A stretch of 64,000 bases of DNA from Ptiloglossa arizonensis (taxonomy: Eukaryota > Arthropoda > Insecta > Hymenoptera > Colletidae), in NCBI RefSeq assembly GCF_051014685.1, contig NC_135048.1, forward strand, positions 23,206,543 to 23,270,542, in the 5' to 3' direction. The position numbers and the translations under genes were made by a program. Below, piece after piece: positions 1 to 14,500 of this stretch; the first letter of the stretch is position 1; every line of letters starts with the position of its first letter. The notes beneath the pieces are model-generated. The model did not search any database and was not told the origin of the DNA. It worked only from the letters and a program-made list of their open reading frames with translations.

Positions 1-1232
1 TATTTATCGTAATATAACTATTAATGAATTTAGACAGACAACAGGCAATATACTATAGACATTAAGACGTAAAATGTTTTTATTATTATTGAGAAATACC
101 GATTCTCAAAATAAGATTTGAAAAAAATCGAGAATGCATCGCATTTAAATCAGTGACAAGATAGACTCACCTTGTACATATAATTGTGCAAGACGTGAGT
201 TTTCTTTAAATTGGTATCATTATTAATTAGTAACTTTTTTAATTAACAATGAAAAAAAAATAAAACGAGTGATAAGTAACTGTCAATTCCAAAACTATTT
301 CACTGTGCGCCACAGACCTTCTGTCTTTCTTTCTTTACAATACATGTGTGAATTGCAGTTGCAAGGTGTACATGTATGTGTCCACTGTCTCGAGTAATAA
401 TTTGGTCATGGTTGGCCTAACCCACTATAGGTGCGTTCTAAAATTGAGCATCAAATTAAAAAGTAAAGATAGTGTTTATATAAAAATACAATATTGTAAA
501 GATAATTTAAGCATGGATATATTTTCAGTTCAGAAAACATTGAATAAAATATAAATTTTATATAAAATTGCAGTTACTATTTGATCTGTACTAAATGTTG
601 ATTGTTTTTATTATGTAATTTATATAGATAACAATCAATAGCAGAAAATTATGTTCTCTTGTGAAAATTGTTTTTTATACTTGTATTAGCAAATTATTGT
701 TAATTCTCGATAGTTGAAAATGAAACATGTGATATTATATTTCGAAGATTGAACGCAGATTGAAAATAGGCCTTTAACATATTTTTTCAGCCATTTCCGG
801 TTGTGTATTTTACAGACGCTTCGTATCTGTCCGAAGCTATTGCCATTTTTCATTTGAGGCTTTTACTAAATCGCATTTATGGAGAGTTAAGTAATTGTTA
901 ATAAAATACAGTTTTCATAGTCGTTACGGAATATGTGTGTGATGTGATAACTTGGTAGAAATGAGGTACTGCTCAGAAACGTATTCTATCGAGAGAAAAC
1001 CTGGCGGTTGTGTAAATAGCGCGTAGTGGTAACTGCGCGTATGTTATGCGCATTCGCGGACAGATGAGCGCGGGATCGTGATACCCAGACGCGAGGGGAC
1101 TGTAGCACGGGTGCTTACGCGGAGGAACATTTAATGGAGTTTATATGAAGTGTCGGGTAACGTGAAATTAACGTTTTTCGCGCATCGGTTGTCGTAGGTA
1201 CAATAAGTGTTTGGTCCCAAAGGGGCCGCACA
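1..1232. other. 5' flanking region of the MBD/PHD/F-box gene
   Basis: No convincing coding ORF. Most of it is AT-rich, but about 960-1230 is clearly richer in G, C and CpG and lies directly before the first coding exon, so it probably holds the promoter and 5' UTR of the gene starting at 1233. No TATA box is evident. The short ORF at 348-554 has no coding character. Confidence 0.5.
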
Positions 1233-4200
1233 ATGGACGGTGCCAATGTAAATGGCGGGAACGCCGATGAGGCGCGCGAGAATCCTAACCTAGAAACTGG
1301 CAGTATGCCGGAATTACAGGAGACGCAAGATAATGTGGAAACAACCACTAAAATGGACGGTCAAGAAGTGAACGGCGATATTAAAGGTTCATCGAAAAAG
1401 AGTACAACAGCAAGCTCGAGAAAGCTGCACAAGTTCAAGGCCAATTCAACTAGTATCATTGAAAGTGATACAACATTGGATATAAAGGGACGCAAGCGTA
1501 AGCTTTCGGAAATTGATGATGCCAGTTCCGAAGAATCTATGGAATTTAATGGATTTGATATACAAGGGGCTAATGAATTAGAACCAGGACGTCATGTCCT
1601 AAGAAAGCTAATCGGTATCAGTCTTTGTTTTACCATATCCAATATGCAGACTATATTTATCATTGAAAATAATGTTGTATTTTCTTTTACAAGTTAATGA
1701 TTATGCTTAATGAAAACAATAGACCATTATTTTTATATATGTATATCATTTAACAAGCAGTAGGTTGAGTTGTCCCATTACAAATAATTTTCAAAAGAAT
1801 TCTTGTATTTAGAATTTTTTTCTCTTATAATGTATAAAGTACAATAGATTGTTTAAAAGTTTTCATATAATATATTGTTTTTACATGATTTGATTATCTT
1901 AATATAGTTGTAGTAGGCAAGCAATATGTATAGTCTAAATATAAATTTATTATGTTACTTAGTAAGTATATTTTGATTTAAGATATTCTTAAGAACTATT
2001 AGTGATAGAGATGAAATTTGTTTTTAGTATTTTAGAGTTTACCAAATTCTTTTATATAATATATAGAGTACGAGTGCTAAGTACTTTGGAAATCCATGTC
2101 TTTTTTAAAAATGGAATATTATATAAATTGTCAGTTTTGTTTAATTCTTTTAAAGGCAATGAAGTATTATTAAAAACATTTTTTTATATTTTATGTAACA
2201 AAGGAAGTATGACAGAAATATTTCCCACTGGAAGAATGTCAGAATGGGAATGTAATATGTAAAGCAAAGTATATTTTAAGTTACTATAAAAACCATTGTT
2301 TAAGTATTCAAATCAATGCCCATAGCCTTCTGGATAGGTATCAATTTGTAATGGTATTACTTTATTAATGTTATTCGAATTATTAGCATTTGAAATAGTT
2401 TACAAAATATTTCTGTGTATACTAATAAATTATGTAGGATTTTTTGTCATATTTCCTTTGATATATAAAATATGAAAAAATGTTTACAATGATTTTATTC
2501 TTAAGAAAAATTATTTAAAATTCTAAACATTTATCTGTCATTTCATTTATAAAGGGAGACGGTATACTTTTCAAATATAAGTAGCGGCAATATTCCATGT
2601 ATCATATAATAAACCTTTTTAAATCTTAAAGTGTTGAAAAATAATTTTTTTACAATCTTTAATAGTTCTTAAGAAAATAGTTTCTAACACTTTGAATCAC
2701 CTTGTATAAATATAATTATATAATACACAGGGTTTTTTTTACATGTTTATATAATTTATTATAGCTGAGGCTGAAATGGCAGAAGCAGCAGATGCTGAAT
2801 TGGCAAAGCGGTTTAGATTTAGTTTAAAGAAAGATTATGAACGAGATTCAGATGACAGTAGAATGCATCATTATGATACAGAACGTATTTTAGATGTAGA
2901 CAAAATAAAAAAAGAAAAAGAATCCGATAAATCAGAAACAGATTCAATCGGAATACCAAATACTATTGAGTATGAATCAGAAGTACACAAAACAGAAGAA
3001 ACGTCACTTAAGTCAACAAATTCATCAGCTGCTAGTAGTCCAGCAACATCTCAGAAATCTAAAAGTAGTCGAATGTCCCGTGGAGTCAGTCCAGGAAGTA
3101 CTTTGAAACAAAAAGCCATTGTCGATATGACAAATCCTGCATTCAAAGAACCATTTAAATATGGTTGGAAACGAGAATTAGTATTTAGAGCAAGCACTGA
3201 TTCAACCCTTAAAAGAATGGCTGATATTTATTACTATACACCAAAGGGCAAGAAAGTTAGAAGTTTTAGAGAAGTTGCAGAATTTCGTAAGTGTAATTTA
3301 TTATAATGATATATCATCAGTGACATAATTTGGAAAGAAATATAATATTATTTTTTTTTCTTTTTTAGTTAATACAAAGGAGTTAACTATTGATAATTTT
3401 ACATTTTTCAAAGAACCAATTGGTGTCGATGATCCTGAAAAAGAAATTATTCGAGATGCAAAAAGAATGAGAGTATGTTATTTTCTTTCTTGGTTCATAA
3501 AAAATACATTAATGTTCAGCTCAATATTAATTTTTATTGTACAACAGGGATCAGTAGGGTCAACTACTACATCAAGAAAAAGTTTTCCATATAAAAAAGG
3601 TACGCCTGGAAGGAGGGCAGTGGTTGAATCACCTGCTCCAGTGCCTGTACCTGTGCCTACAAAAGTTACTAAATCATCGAAAGCTGCGTCAACAGGATTT
3701 AAAGTTAAAGTACCTGCAAAGAGAACTCCACAAATAAGTATGCATTTATATCAATGTGAAATTGTTATTTCCTGTAGCTTCTAGTTACTGTTCTAATCAA
3801 TTCAATTAGAGTTTGTTGAACCACTGTACAATAATTAACCAAATGATACTTTTCTCTTATGTATGTATATCCATAAAATAATTCATTTATCTTCAATGTT
3901 TGAAATATTTTCTATACAGTTCAAGTATCTCTAAATCATTAAAAATTGTACGATTTTTGATAGAGGAAAATTTTATATATTTTAATAACTCTATAAGTTG
4001 GTAAAATAATTTTGGCTTTCATTGATTTTGTAGCACAGTGTTTCATAAATTATCTTTACAAAATCATGTAATTTTTGTTATATCGTTATAAATTTTTAAA
4101 AATAGAAAATCTGTTTTAAGTGATAACAATTATGTAGCATGCTCTATATGTTAATTAAAAGTTAATATTAGCAAATAAATTAAATTCACTTATTTACAAA

Positions 4201-7200
4201 CGAATTTCTTTATTTGTAGTTTACAAATGGTAAAACCTCTATTTTTATGAGAATTTTTATTTGCATATGCATAGCAGAAATAAAGTCAGCTCTTGAAGAA
4301 AGTGAGATGCTTCCACCACTACGAACTACAAGCACAAGACGAAGTCAGCCATTGATAGAAAAACCACCACCTCCTAAACCTAAAAGAAAATTAACGTAAG
4401 TAGCAGATTATTTTAATTATTGTATTTATTCTATGATATAATCGCAGTTAATTTGCAATTTTTGAGGGTATTCAATTGCTTACTAGTTAAATATGATTAA
4501 CAATAATTAACAATCATGTTTAACATGCTTTTAAAAGGTCCAATGAAGGATTTACAGCATGTGCATTGATTACATTTTTTTGAAAAATGAATATACCTTT
4601 TCAAAATTCTTGTATGTTAACATCTCAAGATGTATCAAGCAAATGGAAATATAAAAAAGAAATATATTAGTTCATATCATTGTAAATTCCTCATTTTACA
4701 AAATTCTATACATAACTTCGTAGTAGTTATTATACTAGTACAGAAATATTTGTTTTATATTGCTAGTTGAATTTTGTATTATGTTTTTTTTATACAAAAT
4801 TTGTTCTAATAATTTTTTACATAAATTTTGCTTCAGTAGGCGCGTAAAAATTAGAATTTGCATTACAAAAGTATATTAAAGTATACTTTATTTGATTAAT
4901 ATTAAAATGCATGCTGATAATAAGTATACGTAATTATAGAGTTCGAGATTTTATTCTGAAACAGTTCAAACTTTTCCTTCTATATTTTTCATAACTGTAT
5001 CCTTCTTTATCCTTTTGATCCTTACATCCTGTATTTAAATTTTGTGTTTTATTCCTTAATCCCTTTCCCCAATCAACGCACATCTTACAGGCCCAAAGTT
5101 CAAGAACCATGCAGTATAAGATGCTCAACAAGTATGGGGTTGATACCAAGCTTACAATGTAGTGTGTGTCTCTGTTTATATCATCCTGAATGTGTTGATG
5201 GTTTGGAATTTGCGGGAAGTGACAATTATGTTTGTAAGGTATGTTTCATTTATAATCATAAAGTATTCACTCCTGATATTTTAAGCAATTAAATTTTTTT
5301 CATAATATGAGTTCAATATTTGAAGTATCTTTTACAATAATCTGATTAAAAATATAGCTTATGTTTTTGCATTTTAAGAAGTTTGTCAATTGAATGATAT
5401 ACAAGTATTTTTATTTTACAAGATATATGTTTAAGTTTTGAATACAAAGTATTTAGTACAATTTAATTAATGATAATATATAAATTTTAAATAAATGACG
5501 TTGCTTTTGTTGTAGAATTGTCAGCAGGATACTAGCGAATCTCAGCAACCTCAAACGAATCCGTCTTTGACACCTCCTCCATTAATACCAATTAGTATGT
5601 TAGGCGCGCAAAGTGCAAAATTAAAACATCAAGTGAATTTGACTCCACCAAAACTTCAAAGAATTCCAAAATCTGACAGTGCAGACTTACAATCTCGAAA
5701 TACTGCTAAAGTTACAAGAACACCCTTGGCATCATATTCTCCCTCAAATTCAGATAAAAAAGAAAGCAATTGGTTTGCACAAGCAGAACATGAATTTTTA
5801 CAAAGTCATGATGGAATTTTACCCAAACCAGCTCAAAATATTGCTTTAATGGGAGGCAAAAGATATATTGTTGTACCAAAAAATAATGCTATGGCTGTTC
5901 AGCCAGCTATAACAGTGAAACCTGATAAAATTGGTGATAAACCTCCCATACTTCAGGATGGTTCCCTTACTGATATATCAAATACTGTCGACAATTCTAT
6001 AATTACCAAATCACGTATTCCTTTATCAACAAAAATTTTGGGTAAAGATGCTCTTGATGAATCAACTGAGAAAGATGTATTACACGCAGAACGTACTTTA
6101 GGCCCCGTAGAGGAGGAAACAGAAGGAACGTGCAATAACAGCAATAGAACAGATATGTTAACTGCTAACAGATCAGAAAATGATTCGTCCAATTTAAGGA
6201 CAGAACTTGCTTTAGAAAGCACAAAATCAATGATGAGTAATAAATCACCTGAACGGATTGCTGTAATAAATAATTTAAACACAACTAGTACAAATAATGA
6301 TCTGCTTAAACTAGATTCACGTCAATCTGTGACAAGTAGTTTGGGTACTATTAAAATAAGTAGCAAGTAAGTGTTTGTTTCTCAAACACGCCTGTATATT
6401 TCTTTTACTTCCTTTTTTTAAACAATCTCCAGATAAGTTAAGGCAACTCTCTTTTGAGGTTTTGGCAGTTGCTTTGTACATATTGTATTTACAAGATATG
6501 TGTGCTGTTTCTATGATGATTACTTTTATATTATTTATATGAAAAAGCATTACAAATTTTTATTTAATCATTTTTGTGAATTGTGCCAGGCTGTTTTTAT
6601 AATTTTGTTGAAATATTGAAGAGAAAGAATAGAAATCTATAGCAATATATTCATATTCTTTTATACAAAATTTACATAAATAGTATTGTAAATGCAATAT
6701 ATACTGATGTTTATTATATTTGGAAATATAAATGTTCGACGTGAAAAATGAATTTGATTTTATCTTGTGATCGAAGCACACTGCCTTAGCTTCTTAGAAA
6801 TGCGGCCAAATTTTTGAGACGTGTGAAAAATGAACAAAACAATCACATATCGTTGGTTCTTGCAGGTATTCTGTAATTGTAGTATCAAAGTAAAAATTTA
6901 TTCTCCAATAAATTTAACCTTTGTTTAAAAAAAAAACCGAAAATTGGACAATCTTTGCATATTTTATTTACATTCATGCTACAATTACAAATACAGCTAC
7001 TGATAAGTGCTTCAGTGTAAAAAATCTAATTCATTTTTACTTTTTATATTTACAGATATAAAGACATGTGCGAGCTGAAACACAAAAATCTCTTAGTGCG
7101 TTTTCCCACAAACATCCTAATATCCTTGCTCCTCATTATTTATACCTCCTGTTTGTTTGTTTTTTATTTCTGTACTTTTATTCTGATTTGGAAACATTAC

Positions 7201-8975
7201 ATTTTCAACCTTTGGAATTTTTTTCAGAGGCTTTTACTTATTTCTTGTTCAATATAGTATGAAATTGTCAGCATTATTGTTGTACATCATTGGTCCTTTC
7301 AAAGCCTCTTCAAAAATTAACATTCTCTCATTAATATTAAGGAAAATTATGAATAGTTCAGATATTAGTGTAAACATACTCTTTTATTTAAGAAAACCAG
7401 TTATACGTATTATAATAAATGATATCCTTATTATATATTTTAGGCTATCATTTCTGAAAAGACAATTGTCAAAAACTATTTTTTATTCTGATACTTTCAG
7501 AAGGAAACAACATCAGCAGGAAACAGAACAACAACAGCATTTTATGGATTCAGTCTGTGCTGGTTATCATGCTTTGCTACGTATTTTCCAATATCTTAAG
7601 GTTCAAGAATTACTTCGAGCTGCTAGAGTATGTAAAATGTGGCGGGACTTAGCTGCGCATCCTTCTTTGTGGAAGACCGTACGAATGAAAAATAGCCAAG
7701 TTACAGACTGGGATGGTTTAGCAGATACGTTACAAAGGCGCGGTACTCAACACTTAGATCTCCGAAAAATGCTTGTAGCTGGTGAATCTGATAGCATTTG
7801 GAAAAAGTTCTTATTTGTAATACCACGCGTAACTAGCCTCGTCAAGCTAGAGTTATGTAGATGTCCTGTGTTGGTAGTCGAAGAAGTTATTAAGAGCTGT
7901 CCTCAGTTAGAGGTACTGAGTGCAATGTCAATAAAATGTGATTCCTTGAATTTGGAATCAGTTGGAAATCTTAAACGTTGTCAAGAATTGAGGCTTAAAG
8001 CAATAAGTGGGATGTCCCTACAAGAAGATCTCACACCTTTACAAGAATTAACACAGTTAACACAACTTGTAAGTCTAATCATTTTTGTTAAAAATATTCT
8101 TCAATATCAATTATGGTATTATGATTTTCATATTTAAAAAATCTCTATTACAGAGTTTAACATCAGTTAAGGAACTTGGGAAGAAGAGAATCGATATTAT
8201 ACAAACTTTAATAAACTTGGAAACATTAGAATTGGGAGAGTGTTCCGATTTTCCAGATAAATTTGGTACTACAGTTTTAATAAAATTACAAAAATTAGAA
8301 CGACTTAGGCTTGAAAAGGGACAAGGCTCGTGTTGCACATTTGATATTTTGGATGGTGTATCAAAATTACAAAACTTGAGTCAAATGGAATTGGTCAATT
8401 TTGATGTGAAAAATGGCTTTGATAAATGTCTTGCAAATTGTAAGAACATTAAAAGGTTGTTAATTATACCAACATACATATCTCAATCGGCGACGTCCAA
8501 CAATATGGTGCTCGGTGGCGTTACTGAATTGTCGAATAATTTGACACATTTTGTATGGGGCGTTACCCTCGAATTACTTAGGGTTACAGAACTATTTGTT
8601 GATCAGTGTAACTTAATGAATAAACAAGTTACCGGTGATTCGATACCAGTTTTGAAACCAGTACCCTGTTTAAAATTAATCGGGGATGTTGAGGATGAAA
8701 ATGACAATCAGAAAGGTATTTTTTAAATAAATAACTATATGTATAATATTTTTGTATTGTATAGTATGTACGAAATTATTTTTCAACGATTCTTATATTT
8801 TTCAGGTGATGATAAACAACAACCAAATTTAACAAATCCTCAAGTGGATATATTACCGTTGCCACAACTTCAAAAACTTTTACTAACTGCATTGCCTAAA
8901 ACGCGAGTTAAAATTTTGAAGATTCCTTTCCATGCTACATGGCGGCAAAGCATTTCAGATACTGCTACGCAATAG
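1233..8975 (+). CDS. MBD, PHD-finger, F-box and LRR protein (10 exons, 1204 aa)
   Basis: Exons: 1233-1614, 2765-3286, 3369-3472, 3548-3737, 4278-4395, 5091-5238, 5516-6366, 7501-8068, 8154-8715, 8806-8975. All borders are GT..AG and all phases match, giving 3615 nt. The start has a strong context (A at -3, G at +4). Residues 1-250 are acidic, Ser/Lys-rich and likely disordered. Residues about 250-325 form a methyl-CpG-binding-like domain: GWKRELVFR, then YYYTPKGKKVRS, REVAEFLN and FTFFKEPIG. Residues about 439-492 form a PHD-type zinc finger (CSIRC, CSVC, YHPEC, CKNC). An F-box lies near 794-833 (LLRIFQYLKVQELLRAARVC), followed by leucine-rich repeats to about 1130. The family knowledge suggests a nuclear chromatin reader that may also recruit an SCF ubiquitin ligase through Skp1; this role is inferred. 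I do not recognise a gene symbol. The exon 7 to exon 8 join that links PHD and F-box halves rests on phase and splice signals only. Confidence 0.82.
6866..6912 (+). other. Possible alternative last exon of the MBD/PHD gene
   Basis: A good acceptor (ttcttgcag) at 6865 is in the right phase for the donor at 6366. It would add eight residues (YSVIVVSK) after the junction Lys and stop at 6891-6893, with AATAAA at 6907-6912. The product would keep MBD and PHD domains but lack the F-box and LRRs. This is seen only as signals; there is no transcript evidence. Confidence 0.3.
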
Positions 8976-11594
8976 AGAAAATGAAATAAACTGTACAAAT
9001 ACATATATTACGACGAAAGAAAATTACCTGATATAAGAAAATTAGAAATTTTGTAAATTTGACTCCACAGTGTCTGCACAACTTATTCCAATAATTGTGA
9101 ATTGGATGAAAAGTAATTTAATATTTATGTACTATGTGTTATAGTTTTCAATTCCCCTTGAATAGTGTATTGATACACCCTACAGTAATCGCAAATAATG
9201 TTCTCATTAAAGTTTTTAATGATAAAAACAGGGGACCATAAGTGCATCGCATGCTGTGTTGGCTGCTGAGCAAAATTTTGAGAGGCTGGTATCCTTGTGT
9301 TAATTCATTTAAACAATGAAAGATTTACATTTTTTAGGCTGCAATATTTTTAATACATGTATGGTCCACAGATTATTTGGTATACTGTACTGTGTATCCG
9401 CGTAAAGAGAAATGTCTGAATTTCAAAAAAGATGTACATGTTTAGAATAATGACGGTATGAAATTAAGATTTATGAAAGTTCCGCACACATTAATTAAAA
9501 GGGGATTGATAAATGAACTATACAATTTTCGGTTTTTACAAATGTGTAGAACTTGTATGACATCTTACACAAGATGTCGAGTCAAGATAGATTGTACTTT
9601 TAATTTCGTGACATACGACAGATTTCGACGGATTTCTATTGATGTAGCAGTGAAAAAAGAAACGAAATCATGTGGTCTATAAGGCTCTATTTAGAGGTTA
9701 GGCTGTATAAATAACGGTATATATTACTATAATTGTATGTGTATCTTTAATATTTAAGATATGAGTTTTCCGCTGCAAAGAAATTACGGAGATGTTTATG
9801 GGTAATGTTGTAGAATGTGTAATATATTTACAATTCTACATAATTCGTAATCAAATATAATATTATAAAAACGTAGTGATTTATCTGTACTTGGTACAAA
9901 TTACGCAATTACGATAAATTTCCCAAATAGGGTGTTTATATTCATTTTCAGATATTATATTTACTTTTTTCCTTCCTTCCTTTCATTTATTTTATTTTTC
10001 TGATACTCTTTTGACGGGTAGTATATTGATATGATACAAAATTAGATTTTATACTGAAATAATGATAAAAAAGAGTATTACAAATTTTTAGCGTGAATGT
10101 ATTACATATATAATTTTAAAATAACACGTTCTAATAATTATTTTGCGGATAGTATTACATAAATTAATTTTTCAATTAAATGATATTATCTGTTGTATCG
10201 TCGTACTTTTTGCCTACATTTGAATTTGTTCTTTGTAAGAATGTTTTACAATTAGTTACCTTACTTTGCAGCGTGAAAATTCAAGTAATTGTTTTATTAT
10301 ATTACTTTTAGTTGTACACAAACTGTATAATTTATAAACATTAAGGGGGATCTATAGATACACTCTCCTAGTTAACAAGTTAAATACAGAAAAGAAAATA
10401 TTTTTTATGTTAAATACGAGCTGTGAACACTACTGAATTAAATTTAAGGATAAATATTACATTTTCATGGCTCTTAGCCTTGATATAAGTATTACAAATA
10501 CTTTTATATCAAAGTAATAAATGTTGAATAACTAATAGAGGATTTTTAAAAAATGATCTCTCAATATTTCTCCAAATTTTTATTTTGTTCTTTTGCTTTT
10601 TAGTTTACAATACATATTTTGAAGATTTTTAATTCATTGCATTTGTTGATTTTTTTTTTTAATGTACAATTCCAAACAAGAATGCATTGGTCCTTAACAA
10701 TTTCATTGATTCAATTTAATGTTCTTGTTTTTTCAAATACACAAGACATTCTAATTCAATTTTTTATTATGTGTGTTATAATCATGTATCTGTATATTTA
10801 TACAAGGTCTTATGTGTGAAATAGAATACTAAATTTTTACCTTATGTAGATAATTATTTGATGATTGACCCATTTTTTTTTTTTTAGATCCCCTTTAATG
10901 TAACTTTATAAATAGAATAAAAGGCAATATAAATTTATTCTTAAAAAAATTTATGAAAATATATCAATCATCTGTTTATTACTTTGTACAATATAGATCT
11001 TATACAAAAGAAAAATTTGTTTCATTCGTGTTTTATATAATATTTTTATTTTGTATATACATGTAATAAGTAATTTTAAAGGAGTGTAAAAAATGAGGGA
11101 AAATAATTGTAGATATACATACACTTATATCATTGACAGAGTATTGAGTCATGTCGCACAAATTTCGACATGTGTGCAATCGTAAAATAAAATAATTTTA
11201 TAGTGTTAATACAATGATAAAATTGATTTTAATGTTATTCATATAGCAAATTTGTTCAACAAGGTGTGATCGACATGAAGTGAAATAATTAAAAAAAAAA
11301 GAAAACAGTTTCAACAAGAAGTTTAGCGTAATTGCAAAAGTAGGTGACCTATGATGGAAATTGAAAATCAATAAAGTGCAGTGGAGTCCATGGTACAATA
11401 CGCAGGAAAGGAAAGTAGCTCCATTCTGCCGTTTCGAGGTTATGTCGGTAAAGTTTCAGAAGGCACGGAGCGTTGAACGTTCTATTTTTGTTTCGGTGAA
11501 GTGTTTATTCTTGCCAGTCGTAGGCGCGCGTCACACATTATAATGCATCTAAATGTGAAGAGAAGTAACGAAAGTTCTGTGAGATAGTACAAAC
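8976..11594. other. 3' UTR of the MBD gene and intergenic DNA before SETD3
   Basis: AT-rich with no coding-like ORF. It holds the 3' UTR of the upstream gene; several AATAAA hexamers occur (for example near 8984, 10515 and 10917), so the polyA site cannot be fixed. About 11360-11590 is richer in GC and probably holds the SETD3 promoter and 5' UTR. Confidence 0.5.
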
Positions 11595-14500
11595 ATGGGC
11601 AGAAGAAAATCTCAGGGATCGTCTAAAAGTAAACAACACGTTCCACATCAAAGGCAATTATCCTTAACGAAAAGAAACGAGATAAATGCTTTGTGCGAGA
11701 AATTATTTCATCGTAAGTACATTTTTCCTGGAAATATTTTTGCACATGTACTGTACAACTATATCGTTGTACTCGTATCGTGCTCGTTCAAAGGGATTGT
11801 AAAATATTAAATTAGACACGAATAGAAATTTGACCAATTTCATTAAAAAATGCACAAAACGATTTTATTATTATAGTTAAAATAATCTTGTAAGTTTCAA
11901 ATTATTTAAATCTAAAATGCATGATAAATGTTTGTTTAACACAGTTCCAGGAATTGAAAAAACTTTTAATTTATCATTTTTTATACAAAATTTTCGAATG
12001 TAATGATTTCATTAAAGCATGTATAAAAACTAATAATTTTAATTTTTTGAAACAGTTAGCAGTAATTCAGCATACGTAACGCAATTATGGGACAATTACA
12101 TAGAGATATCATCAGTTTTGGAGAAGGTTAAACGGTTGGAGGAGATGAAGACTGAGTCGTCAAAGCGATCCCAGGGGATTGGACAATTTATGAATTGGCT
12201 GAAAGAGAATGGTGCAAATATAGATGGAGCAAGCATAGCCGAGTTTCCAGGATATGATTTGGGCTTAAAAGCGGAACGTAATTTTCTTAAGAATGAGTTG
12301 ATGTTAAGGATACCAAGAGGACTTATTTTCAGTATACATAATGCAGCATTAGAATTAACTGTTCTCCAAAATGATCCGCTAATACAGCACATGCCACAGG
12401 TGGCACTGTCAATTGCACTTCTTATCGAAAGACACAAAGAAAATTCAAAATGGAAGCCATATTTAGATGTTCTCCCTACCAGTTACACCACTGTGTTATA
12501 TATGACTGCTGCCGATATGATTGAACTTAAAGGCAGTCCTACTTTAGGTATACATTTATTTTAAAAATTAGTTAAATATTTGTCAATAGTAACAATTCAA
12601 ATCCATGGACTGAAAAATTTTATGTAAATTTAACATGACAATGATTTAAATTGATTTTAATTTAATTTTAAGAATTAAAAAGTGGTAATAAAATTTCATG
12701 ATCGTTTTCCTTTCTTGCAGAGGCGGCATTAAAACAGTGCAGAAATATTGCAAGACAGTATTCCTACTTCACTAAGGTATTTCAAAATAACAATAATGCT
12801 GTGTCCACAATACTTAGGGATGTTTTTACATATGAAAGATACTGGTGAGTGTAATAAAACAATACTCTATTCAGATATTAAAGTAATACTTCCGGATTAA
12901 TAAAATACCTTTATTAATCTGGATATAAATAAATATATTTCCAAGTTTGGAAAAGTAAGTTTACATCAAAGTAACGCATATACTTTCCGATATCGAGACA
13001 AGTTGCGAAACAAGACTTTACATAAGAAAATTACGCTAATTCCAATATTCTAAATTACATTAAATTTTATCGGTTAAAGTTGATCGGAAATTCTATACAG
13101 TCGTATGTACAAACGTCTATGTTTGCGAAATCAGTCCACAGACCAATAGAAACATTGCAGTCATCAATTCAGTGGGTCGATTTGTGTAGGCATCACTTTA
13201 TATCATTGCTAAATTCAAGGTATACAATCAGCCTTCAATATATACGTATATTTAGGGTTTAACCTAACATAGACAAGAAATTATTGATGTTGTCCAAGGT
13301 CCAAAAATATTGTAAATGCGTTTACATCGGTCTGCCGTTATTTCATGTAATCAGGTATAGTTTCCCAGCTATCGTTAGCATCCAGAGAATCGTTATCGAT
13401 ATCACTTTTACAATCCATCTCTGCCACAGGTTCCTGAGTTTCATTTCTCTCTGGTCTCTTTGCTGTCGATGTGGCGACCACGTTAACCATTACGGTGCTC
13501 AAGCTGCTTGAATTCGACAATTTCCTGGCTGCTAATACAGGACCTTGAAACACCGCTCTGGAAAAAGTGTTCCTGTATCTGTACTTTTGTTTCTGTCGAA
13601 TCCTGCATACTATAAAAATCGCTAAGAAAACCACGATCGTCACACCAAGGATTGCGCCACTCGCTATTATACTTGGCTTCACTTTCGAAAGGGTCTTCCC
13701 CTTATCGTTCTTGTCCTCGTCTTCGTCCTCGTTAACGGCGCTCGTTTCCCTGTACACCGTTTGGATATCGATAGAATTCGGTTCTTGCTTAACAATCTCT
13801 TTCACGTAACCCGATTGGATGACGTTCGCAGTATCGTTACGTATCGTTTCTTCGTTGTTGGTAAACATGACGCCGAGATCGCTGCTCTGCTCGGGCAACT
13901 TATTTTTCTCCGCGTAGTTTCGCTGAAAATCTTTTGCAAATGGAAGAGAACCGAAGGTCGTTAACAGATCAACGATCTGTACCGTACGATGATGCTCCGC
14001 GATATCTTGTTTCTCGTCGAAGTCTGGATCTTCGTTCTTGATTCCCAACTTAAAATTCGGTAATTTCGTGATACTTTCCTCCGGATGAACGAAATCCATC
14101 AAATTCAATATTGTATCACCGTTGGTCATATTTTCGTACGACAGTGGCGAGAAATCTTTAACTTCGTCTTTGTACTTTCTCGCGTCATTGGCAATTGTTT
14201 TCCCGCCGTCGGTCATTACGTTCTTCTCTCCAAATTCATAAACATTTTCTTCGGACGATCGCAAGGTGGTTAGTTCCGAGTTACTTTTACCCTCCGCTTT
14301 GTTTTCATTGGTCGGTTTTTGTGCTTTGAATCGCGATACTTCGGCCAGGTGAACTCTACTGGAACCTCGTTGTCTCAAAGCGATCAGCTCCTCCAAGCTC
14401 ATGTTCCTTGACTTAAGAAGACGCTCTAATCTTTTACCCGCGGACCCGGACGCGAACAATTCGAAGATTTCAGCTCGTGCTTCCGGCTCCATTTCCGACA

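Noticed and set aside
9174..9240. caccctacag word as a partner for transposon ends
   Set aside because: No inverted partner at a sensible distance; likely chance.
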